A DNA stretch of 64,000 nt from Arachis hypogaea (GCF_003086295.3 NC_092053.1:113167506-113231505), one strand, 5' to 3'; positions 43,419-54,336 are shown, counted from the first letter of the stretch. Notes: generated by a model not told the origin, from the sequence alone. A program made the numbers and translations.

Positions 43419-44486
43419 TTATGGCAGTTGAGGCTTCTGTTGCCTCAGGATTCCTCCTCTTGCTGTGGATTTCCTTCCTTCTGTTTCTCTCTCCATAGCT
43501 TTCTTACTTTCCTCCATGACTTCCTTCTCTTTCAACCCAGCATCCTTTTCATGGCTCTTTGGGTTCAGAGTCCCCTTTTTCTCACCCAATTCAGCAAGGT
43601 TTTGCACTAATTGTTCCACCTGCCTTTCAAGCCTTCTGAGTGAAGCCTCCTGGTTCTTGCTTATCACCTCTTGATGTTTCTTTATTTCTTCCCGCTCTAT
43701 TGCCATCATTTCTTGAATTTTTATGGACCTCTCCATCAGCATTTCTAGAATATAGATTCTTTGAAAGGTTGGAAGTGGTTGTGGCAATTGTGGTGGTTGA
43801 CGAAGGTCATTTTGAGCGAATGGTGAGGTGAGACGGGGTTGGAAGTGTGTGTGATTGTTGTTGTGGGGGTGTGTTTTAAGTTGATTTTTGAAGTTGGGAT
43901 TGTTGCAGTTGAAGTCCCCTAGTCTTTGGTTTTGGTTCTCAACCCCCCTCCCATTAGAATGAGTTTTCCAAGGTGGATTATACACATCATTCTGAGGCTT
44001 GTTCTGGAGCATGCTAAAGAGATTGCTTGGAGCTTGTAGTTGCTCATAGCTTTGTTGCTCATGGTTAATGGCCCTAAAGCTGTGTTCAGCTTGATTACAC
44101 CCATATGAGCTTTGAGTCAGGTTGTATGTATGTACTACAGTATGTCTCAACTCAGTGATTTTTCTAGCCATCATATCTAATTGTTGTAGAGTTTGCTGAT
44201 GCATCTGCTTGTTTTGGCTTATTACTGCACGAGCACCTTCAATTTCTTTCTCTAATGAATGCACTTCTGCCTCTTGCTTAACAACTCTTTGTGACGGGTT
44301 AAATTTGACTAGGAGTCCATTCATCAGTTCTTCCCATCCGATAATGCTTCCTTGTGGAAAAGCTTCAAACCATTGGGCAACATCATTCATGGCTATGGAT
44401 AGTTGCTTCGAACTATGGGTTACATTATCATCCAAGGTGGGGGTATTACTCTCATGATTGCTAAAATTTGTTGAGTTCCCTTCCAT
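43419..44486 (-). CDS. Short gag-like protein of element E
   Basis: First ATG at 44486 (MEGNSTNFSNHESNTP); an open stretch without ATG precedes it. 355 codons, intact. A small part of the gag core remains (DVAQWFEAFPQGSIIGWEEL, LLVKFNPSQR), after which the usual ESLYEAWERYK segment is missing. A predicted coiled coil follows (EAEVHSLEKEIEGARAVISQ, QQTLQQLDMMARKITEL), then an Asn/Gln/His-rich region and a charged C-terminal helix (RRLERQVEQLVQNLAELGE). No protease, RT or integrase. It may co-assemble with a complete gag from a helper element; this is inference. Confidence 0.75.
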   Translation of the reverse strand: MEGNSTNFSNHESNTPTLDDNVTHSSKQLSIAMNDVAQWFEAFPQGSIIGWEELMNGLLVKFNPSQRVVKQEAEVHSLEKEIEGARAVISQNKQMHQQTLQQLDMMARKITELRHTVVHTYNLTQSSYGCNQAEHSFRAINHEQQSYEQLQAPSNLFSMLQNKPQNDVYNPPWKTHSNGRGVENQNQRLGDFNCNNPNFKNQLKTHPHNNNHTHFQPRLTSPFAQNDLRQPPQLPQPLPTFQRIYILEMLMERSIKIQEMMAIEREEIKKHQEVISKNQEASLRRLERQVEQLVQNLAELGEKKGTLNPKSHEKDAGLKEKEVMEESKKAMERETEGRKSTARGGILRQQKPQLP

Positions 44487-44805
44487 GATCTGCACAGTTA
44501 CAACCAATTCAAGTGAAGATAGAGCATATTCAGGCCAGGATATGATTGAAGGATCAGTTGACACAAAGTATCAAACAGTTGGCAAACTTGAGAGAGTAAT
44601 GAACGAAAACCACTCCTCTCGTTTGTTTTTCAAGCTATGAAAATCATATTCAGCAGGATGAGCCAAGGAAATTTCACTCTATTGCTAGAATGAGGTTTCT
44701 ATTAGCTCAGGCAAAACTTCAAACAGTTAGTGGGTTAATCAAAAATTAAAGAAAAAGTGCTTGATCTAGATTACCACTTCACTTAATCATTGTCAATCTA
44801 ATCAA
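44487..44805 (-). other. Element E leader
   Basis: About 320 bp between primer-binding site and gag ATG. The frame is open without ATG for part of it (GTG at 44564). No repeats seen. Confidence 0.55.
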
Positions 44806-44823
44806 TCCCCGGCAACGGCGCCA
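44806..44823 (-). promoter_or_regulatory. Primer-binding site (tRNA-Asp), element E
   Basis: The plus strand reads TCCCCGGCAACGGCGCCA, a perfect match, six bases from the LTR. Confidence 0.93.
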
Positions 44824-44829
44824 AAAACT

Positions 44830-46856
44830 TGATGGGAAAATTTGTGGAAAACTGAATCTTCCAAAATACCCAAAACTAACCGGCAAGTGCACCGGGTCGC
44901 ATCAAGTAATAAAAACTCACGGGAGTGAGGTCGATCCCACAGGGATTGAAGGATTGAGCAATTTTAGTTTAGTGGTTGATTTAGTCAAGCGAATCAAGTT
45001 TTGGTTGGGTGATTTGTGATTTGCAGAAATTAAATTGCATGGAAGTAAAGAGAACAGGGAATTAAAGTGCTGAATCTTAAAGAACAAGAAATTAAATAGC
45101 AGAAACTTAGAATGCAAGAAATGTAAATTGCGAAATCTTAAAGTGCAAGAAATGTAAACGGCTGGAATTATAAAGGGAATTGGGGAATGGATTTGCAGAA
45201 TTTAAACAAGGAGAAGTTGAATTGCATTAAATAGAAGAGTAAAAGGGAATTGGGATTGAAACGGATCTTGAAGCAGTAAAGTAAATGAACATTAAAAGCA
45301 AGAAACAAAATGTAAATTGGGAATTTAGATCTCAGGGCCTAGAGACTAGAAAACCAAGTCTAGATCTCAATGCCTTCCTAGATCCAACAAGAACAATTTC
45401 AAGGGAATTGTAAATTGCAAGGAAAGTAGATGAGAAGTAAGTAACAGAGACAGAAATTTAAATTCAGTAAATAAGCAGAGAGATCCAAGGATGAGATTGA
45501 AACAGAATTTCTTCAAATCTCCAACCCAAGATCCAAGACAAGTGTAATTGAAATTGAAAGCAATAAAACTAAGAGGAAGAGAAATGAATTCTCCTTCCCC
45601 AAGACAAAGAAATTAAAGATCACTCCAAGTAGCTCAAAACCAAAAGCTCTCTCCCAAAATCACTCAGTAAAAACTCAAAAGGAAAAAGCTCCCCTAAAAA
45701 TTTCAAATCCTAAGCTATTTATACACTTTCTTCCAATGAGATCATTAAGCATTGAATTGGGCCTTTGGTCTTGATGGAATTGGGTTGATAGTAGCCTCCG
45801 TTGATTGCTCTTGGTGTTGGGAAGAAATCCATTAGTGAACCGGGCCATGAGTCATTCACGTTTGAGCCAACGTTTGAGTCAAACGTTGACTCAAACGTTA
45901 CTTGAGTGAAATTATGCAGCATAGGCCATTTGCTGTCATCCACGTTTGAGCTAACGTTTGAGGTCAAACGTGAGCTCAAACGTGGTTCTTCCCTCTTGCA
46001 TGCTTCTTGGGGCTACTTTGTCCTCTTGTTGTGTTGCCAATTTTTGTGCCCAATAGATACTATTATATATGGTTGGAAAGCTCTGAATGTCAGCTTTCTA
46101 ACCCACTTGGAATCACCTCAATTGGACATCTACAACTCAAGTTATTCTTGTTTGAAGTGTGCCCCCTTCATGCTGTTTGGCGCCAACGTTTGACCTCACG
46201 TTTGAGTCAAACGTTGGCTCAAACGTTGCTGCCTCCAGGGATGCCATTTCTCTTCTCTTTGGCGCCAACGTTTGACCTCACGTTTGAGGCAAACGTTGGC
46301 GCAAACGTTGCCTTCCCAGGAGCTTCAATTCTCTTCTCTTTTGGAGCCAACGTTTGACCTCACGTTTGAGGCAAACGTTGGCTCAAACGTTGCCTTCCAT
46401 GAGCTTCATTCTTCAGCCAACGTTTGACCTCAACGTTTGAGGCAAACGTTGGCGCAAACGTTGGCTTTCCCCAGGGTGTTCTTCAACTGCTACTCACGTT
46501 TGAGTTGACGTTTGACTCAAACGTTAGCTCAAACGTGAATTCCATTTTCTTAAACCCATTCTTGCAACCTTCTTCCATAATGTTGGCACATCTTTTGTTT
46601 CCTTTCTTCACCTACAAGTAATCAAAACAACCAATCAAAGTATCACAAAATTCACAAGGTTTATAAATCAATTAGTTATCAACTAAAGTTGGCTTGAATC
46701 TCATGATTTTGTATCAATTAAGAGGTGGTTGCTTGAATTAAGGAAATCATGCAATTCCAATCCAAATGGCTAATTTATAATACAAGAAAGTGCATAAAAC
46801 TAAGTGAAATCAAAAGAAAAAGACTAGTTAAAATAGGCTAAGATGACTTGTCATCA
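44830..46856 (-). repeat. Element E 5' LTR
   Basis: 2027 bp, the same length as the other copy. TATAAATA (minus sense) 45716-45723, word array 45857-46537, shared LTR block 46057-46141. Several of the few LTR differences fall inside palindrome arms, where this copy keeps AAACGTTGGCGC and the left copy has AAATGTTGGC. Confidence 0.92.
45857..46537 (-). repeat. Palindromic word array (ACGTTTGAG type) in LTR E, right copy
   Basis: Same seven units as the left LTR, offset 5036 bases. Confidence 0.92.
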
Positions 46857-46861
46857 AGTAG

Positions 46862-47093
46862 CCGTGTTCAAGAATCAACATACTGAACTAGGAGAATCAA
46901 TAGCACTATCTGAATTCTGAGTTCCTATAGATGCCAATCACTCTGAGTTTCAATGGATAAAGTGAGATGCCAAAACTGTTCGGAAGCAAAAAGCTACTAG
47001 CCCCGCTCATCTACTTAGAATATGAGCTTCATGCAAAAAAACTTTGAGATATTATTGCTTCTCAACCTATTAGTCTTCTATTTTATTTGTCTA
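46862..47093 (+). other. Element D 3' untranslated block, last part
   Basis: Continues the sequence interrupted at 39793 (CCGTGTTCAAGAATCAACAT), matching 27398-27609 of A. No ORF. Confidence 0.7.
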
Positions 47094-47131
47094 GTTGCTT
47101 GAGGACAAGCAACAGTTTAAGTTTGGTGTTG
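47094..47131 (+). promoter_or_regulatory. Hairpin I and polypurine-side sequence before D 3' LTR
   Basis: Stem GTTGCTT/AAGCAAC, loop GAGGAC (47094-47113), then AGTTTAAGTTTGGTGTTG against the LTR start. Confidence 0.75.
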
Positions 47132-48672
47132 TGATGAGCGGATATTTTATACACTTTTTGGGGTTAATTTCATATAGTTTTTAGTATATTTTAGTTAGTT
47201 TTTAGTTTATTTCCATTAGTTTTTAGGAAAAATTCATATTTCTGGACTTTACTATGAGTTGTGTGTTTTTCTATAATATCAGGTATTTTTCTGGCTGAAA
47301 TTGAAGGAGCTGAGCAAAAATCTGATTCAGGCTGAAAAAGGACTGCTGATGCTGTTGGATTCTGACCTCCCTGCACTCAAAGTGGATTTTCTGGAGTTAC
47401 AGAACTCGAAATGGCATGCTTCCAATTGCGTTGGAAAGTAGACATCCAGGGCTTTCCAGAAATATATAATATTCCATACTTTGCATAAGGATAGATGACG
47501 TAAACTGGCATTCAACGCCAGTTCTCTGCCCAATTCTGGCGTCCAGCGCCAGAAAAGGATCAAAAGCTGGAGTTGAACGCCCAAACTGGCACAAAAACTG
47601 GCGTTCAACTCCACAAATGGCCTCTGCACGTGGATTGCTTAATTCTCAGCCCCAGCACACACCAAGTGGGCCCCAGAAATGGGCCTCTGCATCATCCATC
47701 ATAGTTTACTCATTTGTTGTAAACCTAGGCTACTAGTTTAGTATTTAAACAACTTTTAGAGACTTATTTTGTATCTCATGACATTTTAGATCAAACCCTT
47801 GTATTCTCTGACGGCATGAGTCTCTAAACCCCATTGTTGGGGGTGAGGAGCTCTGCTGTGTCTCAATGAATTAATGCAAGTATTTCTGTTTTCCATTCAA
47901 ACACGCTAGTTCCTATCTAAGATGTTCATTCGCGCTTAACTGTGATGGAGGTGATGATCTGTGACACTCATCACCTTCCTCAAATCATGAACGTGTGCCT
48001 GACAACCACCTCCGTTCTATATACGATTGAATGAGTATCTCTTAGATTCCTTAATCAGAATCTCCGTGGTATAAGCTAGAACTGATGGCGGCATTCATGA
48101 GAATCCGAAAAGTCTAAACCTTGTCTGTGGTATTCCGAGTAGGATTCAAGGATTGAATGACTGTGACGAGCTTCAAACTCCTGAAGGCTAGGGGTTAGTG
48201 ACAGACGCAAAAGGATAGTAAATCCTATTCCAACCGGATCGAGAACCAACCGGTGATTAGCCGTGCTGTGACAGAGCGCGTGAGCGTAGTTTTTACTGGA
48301 AGGATGGAAGGTAGCCATTGACAACGGTGATCCACCAACACACAGCTTGCCATAGGAGGACGTGCGTGCGTGAACAAGAAGACAGAGGAAAGCAGAGATT
48401 CAGAAGACAAAGCATCTCCAAAACTCCAACATATTCTCCATTACTGCATAACAAGTAACCTTTAATCCATGCTCTATTGTTTATTTGCAATTCAACTGAT
48501 AAACATAATTGACTTCCTGACTAAGATTTACAAGATAACCATAGATTGCTTCAAACTAACAATCTCCGTGGGATTCGACCCTTACTCACGTGAGGTATTA
48601 CTTGGACGACCCAGTGCACTTGCTGGTCAGTGGTACGAGTTGTGAAAAGTGTGATTCATAATTCGTGCACCA
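47132..48672 (+). repeat. Element D 3' LTR
   Basis: 1541 bp, TGATGAGCGGATATTTTA to GTGCACCA, followed by the TTAAC duplication. Shared block 47393-47473, words 47507-47612. Confidence 0.92.
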
Positions 48673-48677
48673 TTAAC

Positions 48678-49035
48678 TAACTTACATGTAATGCTATATA
48701 TACAAGGTGTGGATTGTTTTTATTATGTAAAAGTCTCTAGTTTACTTCCTTTTTATTTTCAATTTAAACCAAACTTATCATATGCTAAAAGGGTAAACTA
48801 TACTAATTAATCCATATATTTTATAACTAATAAATTAGAATTGCAACTAAACTAACTGGCTAAAATATAAACTAAAGTGCAAAATACAGAAATAGAGTAA
48901 AAATACATGAAAAGAGCAATGTATAAATACTGTGAAATAAAAATAAAGATAAAAATACAGAAAAATAACAAAATAAAATAAAAAGAGTCTGTAGTGGTTC
49001 ACCAAGAAAAATAGACCTCCCCACACTTAAAATGT
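48678..49035 (-). other. Element F region between ORF3 and the D insertion
   Basis: AT-rich and non-coding on both strands. Minus sense, TTTTAAGTGTGGGGAGG immediately follows hairpin I at 49014-49030. Confidence 0.55.
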
Positions 49036-49053
49036 AGCATCGTCCCCGATGCT
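49036..49053 (-). promoter_or_regulatory. Hairpin I after the ORF3 stop, element F
   Basis: Minus sense: stem AGCATC/GATGCT, loop GGGGAC, then TACATTTTAAGTGTGGGG. In F this copy lies three bases after the ORF3 stop, not before its start as in A and B. Confidence 0.72.
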
Positions 49054-49056
49054 CAC

Positions 49057-50509
49057 TCAAGCCGGGTGTGAAGGAGTGTCATCACTGGAATGATGTGTGG
49101 CTGGAGTCTCTGTGGTGGTGGTCTGAGGATCTGTCTGCTGCAGAGGAGGTGCTGACTGAATAGGAACCTCTGGGTCTGCAGGCTGAATCTGATGCGGCTC
49201 CTCCTGCTGTGATGCAGCCTGCTCTGGACCTACCTGCTCAGCCTCTCTCTGTGGATGGGTCTCCGCCTCATGATTATCCGCCTCCTCCTCAGATGGCTCT
49301 GATGGTATGTCAGGCTCGGAGGGGATGTCGCCGCCAGATCGTATCATCAGCTTTAGGTGCTCATAGCGTCGCTTGCTGCGACGCTCAGATCTCTCATATC
49401 GGCACCGGTTGCGGTGCTCTATCTGGTCTAGCTGCTGAAATAGGCGGTGCACGAGGTGATAAACTGGCTCTGAGGTAGGTGGAGGTGCAGTGATGGTAGT
49501 TGGGGTAGCAGTAGATGAAGAGGGGCCAGCTGAAGGTGTGGCTGTCTCATCAGGGGCAGTGAGGAATGGAGGTCTATAGCCCAAAGCCAGAAAGTTCCTG
49601 CTGTAGGGGATAATCTTCTTGCATTCTGCAGCAGGTGGCTTCTCATCAGCATCCTCCCAAAGCACGTCAGCCCGACGGCCGAGCTGGGTAATTAGATATG
49701 GAAAAGGGAGAGTGTCTCTGACGTGGACCCTGGCGATGTAGTACCGGATGATTCGTGGCAGGTACAGGTCTTTACCCTCCATCACACACCAGAGGAGGGT
49801 GATCATAGCGGCAGGTAGCTCTGTCTCATGAGTACTCGGCATAATAAAGTTGCTCAGGATCTGGTGCCAGAGCCGAGCCTCATCATTTAAGTATATCCGC
49901 TTGATTCCCTTAGGCATGGTGGTGTTCTGACCCATGACCCATGGGACAGTTGGGTCAAGGGCTATCCTTGCCTTGACCGCATCCCAGTCAAACTTCATGA
50001 AGCGCATGTCCTCCTCAACCTTTTGGTAACCATCAAGCTGATCGGATTTAGGCTGAAGCTGCAGAATATCCTCAATGGCCTCTTCAGTGACCAGTATCTG
50101 CTTCCCTCTTAGGTTCACTGCATCTAGGGAAGTTTTGAAGTAATTGCAGTAAAACTCTCTTACCCAAGAAGCATTGACCTCTGTCAAGTTTCTCTCCAGG
50201 AAGAACCAGCCTCTTTGTTTGATCTGATCGGAGGTGTATTGCTGGAGTTCTTCCAGAATTTTCAGAGTCCGCTCCAGGTACAGGTTTCTGGAGGTTGCAA
50301 ACACCGGATACTTCAACTCGGCAGTATCTATTTGCAAACTTAGTGGGATCAGTGGCAGGGAGTAGCTGGTCAGCCTTCTCTTGCGGGGTAAAGTGTTTCT
50401 CCCGCCAGGATTCATCATGCATGATGTCCAAGATGGACATAGAGGATTCTCCTCTTTTTCGTTTTCCAGTTGTTGCCTTTCCTTTTCCTTTTCTTTGAGT
50501 GTCAGAAAT
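49057..50509 (-). pseudogene. ORF3 of element F ('putative plant transposon protein' type)
   Basis: The conserved body has CNYFKTSLDAVNLRGKQILV, WDAVKARIALDPTVPWVMG, GIKRIYLNDEARLWHQILSN, LPAAMITLLWCVMEGKDLYL and RRADVLWEDADEKPPAAECK. A Thr/Pro-rich hinge, an Arg-rich segment and an acidic Gln/Pro/Thr-rich tail follow, stop at 49057. In G the start is ATG; here the same place (50507-50509) reads ATT, so the start is lost. An extra base near 50321 shifts the basic N-terminus (KGKGKATTGKRKRGES) out of the main frame. About 480 residues if read through. Role unknown. Confidence 0.75.
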
Positions 50510-51971
50510 CTTGAAAAACAGAAATTTACGATATAATAAAAATAGGAAAACAAGTAGGCAAATAACAAAATAAGCACATAGTGGCAAAAGAGCAGTAGAA
50601 TAATTAAATGAGTTGAAGAATTGTGCATTTGGATTGGTTCGGGAATAAAAAGCTGATATGAGAAATTTCAATCCAAAAAGTAATAGAATTCATGTTAATT
50701 AGGAAAAACCATAAACATGCCTTGAGTTAAAAAGTAAAAGTGAGCAGTGAGTCAAAAAGCAGAGGGGGTTGTTAGAAAGTTAAAAGTGGTTTTAAATTGA
50801 AAAGAGGTTAGAAATAAAAAATCAGTGAGTTAGTAAAAAGAAAGTTAAGGTAAGCGGCATGATGATTGGTTTCTAAGTAACAAGAATTTCACAATTTGAA
50901 GCAACAGACAACTCATATTTAAGCAAGGAAATCAAGGTGTTGATGATTCATATAGATATACCAAAAACAAAAATTTGAAATCAAATCATCAATAATGTGA
51001 GTTATTAATCGGGGAAACAAAAGGAATAGGAATACTGGCCCGTGCATTCAGGAATTAGTTTGGTGAAAGCTTTGGAAAGCAAAATTGAAAATTCCAAAAC
51101 CAATACATGAATGAGAATCAAAACAATTTACAGAAAATTGGGCAGCATTCCGACTAAAATTGGATGTTCTCAGAAAATAAACAGCAAGCAGAATAGTTCA
51201 TATAAACTAAAATAAACTGCAAATAGAAATAAATAATACGAACATGAAAGAGCAGTTGCAATAGCAGCATGAACAGTAAGAACATCATATGAACAATACT
51301 TAGATCACAGCAACAATAGAATTGTGAAAATTGTAAAACAAGTAGCAAGAACAGCACAATTAAACAGGCCTAAATTCACTAACCACATCCTAGGCTACCT
51401 AACCACCTAGAATCCACTACAACATGCATATCTAACTAGCCTAAATTTGAACATAAACGGAAAAAATATGCAATTAACTACGAATTGAAAGAGTGGCGTT
51501 TGGCAGAACCTGGTAGGCGTATGAATGAAAGTAGGGCAGAGAGATGGCTGGGGGGTGGTTGCGGTGGTGGCTGACACGGTGGTTGAGGCGGTTGGCATGG
51601 CGGTGAACGGCTGTCCGGTGGCAGGGGTTGCTGTTGGGGGTAATGGGAGGGGTAGGTGATAAGGAGGAAGGAAGGGAAGGGGTGAGGGTGTTGGTGGTGG
51701 ATGGAGCGGCGGTGATGGTGGCTTGGTGGCTGTGGTGGTTGCGGAGGGGGCATCGGTGGTGGAGGGAAGAAGAGAAGAGAAGAAGAAGAAAGAGAGGGAA
51801 GGAAGAAGGGGGTGGCATCGCGGCTGGGTGGTCGACGGTGGTGCGGCCAGTGGTGGTGGTTGTGGGTGGCGAGGGGTGGAGAGGGGGGTTGCAGAGAAGA
51901 GGAAGAAGAAAGGGGTTGGGGGGGCACGACAGGGTAGGGTTCGCGTCACTGGGGGGGTTAATGAATTTGAA
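50510..51971 (-). other. Element F region upstream of ORF3
   Basis: 50510-51480 is AT-rich and non-coding. 51480-51971 is strongly C-rich on the minus strand, with CCACC and CTTCTTCC runs. It gives long frames in all three minus readings, the mark of base skew and not of a gene. I read it as promoter or 5' untranslated sequence of ORF3. Confidence 0.55.
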
Positions 51972-52437
51972 TCCACGCGATCGCGTGGGGCACGCGATCT
52001 CGTGGCTGGGGTGGAATGGGGGTTGATGCGATCGCGTGGGTGGCACGATCGCATGGAATGGGTAAAAGGATGAATGACACGATCGCGTGAGGCACGCGAT
52101 CGCGTCGCTGGAAATTGTGCTAAACGCACAATTCCAGCGTCGTTTCAGCGCAACTCTCTATCTCCACTGGGGTGTTATGATATCTGCGCGACGCGAACGC
52201 ATCGCTCACGCTATCGCGTGGCATGGTTGTTGTGCAAGTGACGCGATCGCGTCAGGGACGCAACCGCGTGGGTCGTTTTGTGCAAAATGCACAACAGCCG
52301 CACGATTCCAGCCCAACTTTCTGGGCGTTGGATCTTTACGCCGATTTCCAAATCACGCGGCCGCGTGAATGACGCGGACGCGTGGGAGGTGATTTTCGCA
52401 ACTGACGCAATTGCATGAGCAATGCGGTCACGTCACA
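51972..52437 (-). repeat. CpG-rich palindromic words (ACGCGATCGCGT type), element F
   Basis: At least ten occurrences of CGCGATCGCG, ACGCGGNCGCGT or decayed forms, alternating with GGCAC/GTGAC-type spacers, in the same position (between hairpin II and ORF3) as the GGCGTT arrays of A, B and D. CpG density here is far above the surroundings. Confidence 0.85.
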
Positions 52438-52568
52438 CGCCTTTTTTTATATGTGCAATTATGAAATTATGCAGTATGCAATGCTAATGAATAATATTCA
52501 GGTTCAATTGAAAAAAGAATAAAAATAAATAACACGAAATGAAACTGAAAAAGAAATGACCATACCAT

Positions 52569-52586
52569 GGTGGGTTGTCTCCCACC
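52569..52586 (-). promoter_or_regulatory. Post-ORF hairpin II with compensated stem, element F
   Basis: Minus sense: stem GGTGGG/CCCACC, loop AGACAA, preceded by AAAGTGCTA in place of AAGCGCTTG. Compared with TTGGG/CCCAA elsewhere, both sides of the stem changed together. Confidence 0.7.
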
Positions 52587-52902
52587 TAGCACTTTTAGTT
52601 AAAATCCTTAAGTTGGACATTGGATGAGCTTTCTGTTATGGTGGCTTATGCTTAAATTCATCCAGAAATCTCCACTAATGCTTGGAATGCCAACAGCCTC
52701 CGGGGTCCCAGGCTAGGCATGTAAAGCTTCTGAGCAGCTTCAAACAGATTCTCAGGCTCCTGGGGTGACGAATGTCAGAATAGATTCCAGGATCCCAAAC
52801 TTTACTTTTAAATCCGCCTTCATCTTGATCTATATTTTTCCATCCGGGCGGTTTAGAAATGAGATTCTCACCAAGATAACCAAACGTTTTCCGAGATCCA
52901 TT
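52587..52902 (-). other. Element F sequence between ORF1 remnant and hairpin II
   Basis: About 300 bases without a convincing ORF; probably the decayed 3' end of ORF1 and its trailer. Confidence 0.4.
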
Positions 52903-54242
52903 CTATTGAACATGATGCCAATCCGTGCACTTCGAGTTGAAGCGTGGAACCTTATTGAACCTTGTGCACCAGCTCTGAGTGCGAGCCATTTCCCTCTTAC
53001 TCTTAATGTCGCAGAGAGCTCTAAGTTGGCCATCTGTTTCAAGCAAACCATATTCAAGTGGAAAAGTAAAGATAAATGTTAAGGATTGTACCCACTTGAA
53101 GCTTGTATTAGGTGGTAATGGCCTTGGGATAGGTGTTTCCAGTGGTTCTGTAAGCTCTACTCCCTTGTGATCTTCTGTGAATTCCTCCACTTCTTTGAAA
53201 ACTTCTTCGCATGCATCTGTGTCCTGATCAAAGTCTTCAATGTCTTCCTCATCACTTAAGTCATAAGCTGGAGGTTGAGAGAAATCTACCTCGACGTCAT
53301 CTTCGTATTCACTTGGATAAGGTTCTTCAGGCTCAAGGAATTCAGTTGCGGATGTGAGTTCGTGACTAGGAGAGCTTGAGGCAAGATCGTCACTGCCCAT
53401 GGAATCAACTTCTTGGTCTGTTCCGTCCAATTTTTCACAAAGTATATGCTGTGGAGGTTGTGCACTGTCCTCCTTGACATCAATTTCGGATTTCTCAGCG
53501 GAATCCTTTATGGCATTTGATTCCCACGGAGGTTCAACATCTCCTAAATCTTCAACCACTTCTTCCTCTACAACTATCATGGCTTCCTCTACTTGTTCCA
53601 GTACAAAGCCATGCTCCTCATTGTCCACCAGGGTCTTTAGTGTCTCCTTCATGCCACGCTCTTCTTTTGATTTCCCACATGCAGCTGTGGGAGTACTTTG
53701 AGTCCTCAGATATCGGGAAGCTATTAAATTTACTACCTCAGTTACGACAGTAGTGAGTTCCAGTACGCTTTTTTCCATCTTTGCTTGCCCTTGAAGAAGA
53801 ACACACAGTCTGTTGTCCATAGGAAGTTGGGGTGGTGTGAGGGTTCATTGGTTGGGAAGGGGGGTTCAGAACAAGAATATGGTGGTTCTCGGGAGTAATC
53901 GGATTGGAATTGTGGTGGATAAGGGTCATACGGTGGTGAATGTTAAAAAGGATCTTGTGAGTATGTTGGTTCAAATCTACGTTGAGAGGATGGTCTATAA
54001 GCACAGGGTGGGGCTTGTTGGTAGTTACAAGGTGGTCCACCATATCTATCAGCTTGGCATGCATTGTAGAATTGTCTTTGTCCATGATATCTTGGAAGGG
54101 ATTGTTGCCTAAAGGGGTGATCAGATCCTCTTGGCTCCATCCATCGTTGATTGTGTAGACCTTGATGCATATTCCTATTATCGCTCTCACTTCTTTCAAC
54201 AATATTAGAACCAAACTCAAAGCGAGAGGGGTGAGAATTCAT
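52903..54242 (-). pseudogene. Gag-like ORF1 remnant of element F
   Basis: The ATG at 54242 opens MNSHPSRFEFGSNIVERS, rich in Arg, Gln, Pro and Tyr. A TAA follows YSQDPF at 53943. A frame change near 53820 leads into the open frame MDNRLCVLLQGQAKMEKSV (305 codons). A strongly acidic stretch follows (YDLSDEEDIEDFDQDTDA) and then the end at 52903. No protease, RT or integrase motif. Its place directly after the primer-binding site suggests a gag derivative, but similarity to a gag core is not visible, so the assignment is tentative. Confidence 0.6.
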
Positions 54243-54336
54243 AGTAGTTAATAAAAATTAAAAAGAAAAAATAAAATAAATAAACAGGCAAAATTAAATA
54301 TTTACAATAACCAATAATAAGGCACACGTTTGCAAT

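Larger units (their letters stand above)
39794..46856 (-). mobile_element. Element E: short non-autonomous retrotransposon nested in D
   Basis: Both LTRs are 2027 bp (39794-41820, 44830-46856). AGTAG is duplicated at 39789-39793 and 46857-46861. Perfect tRNA-Asp primer-binding site. The 3-kb internal region codes only a short gag. LTRs differ by roughly eight transitions (about 0.4%), so it is young although it has no enzymes. Confidence 0.93.
30737..48672 (+). mobile_element. Element D: full-length Athila-like retrotransposon inserted in F
   Basis: LTRs 30737-32278 and 47132-48672, with TTAAC duplicated at 30732-30736 and 48673-48677. It has a perfect tRNA-Asp primer-binding site and one gag-protease-RT-RNase H-integrase frame of about 1,702 codons broken by two stops. 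An ORF3 remnant is preceded by a tRNA-like fragment, and E is nested at 39794-46856. Confidence 0.93.

Noticed and set aside
51474..52129. Long overlapping ORFs on both strands with Pro/Thr/His-rich or Gly/Val/Arg-rich products
   Set aside because: All three minus frames and two plus frames are open together because of C-rich skew and missing A/T; no conserved domain.
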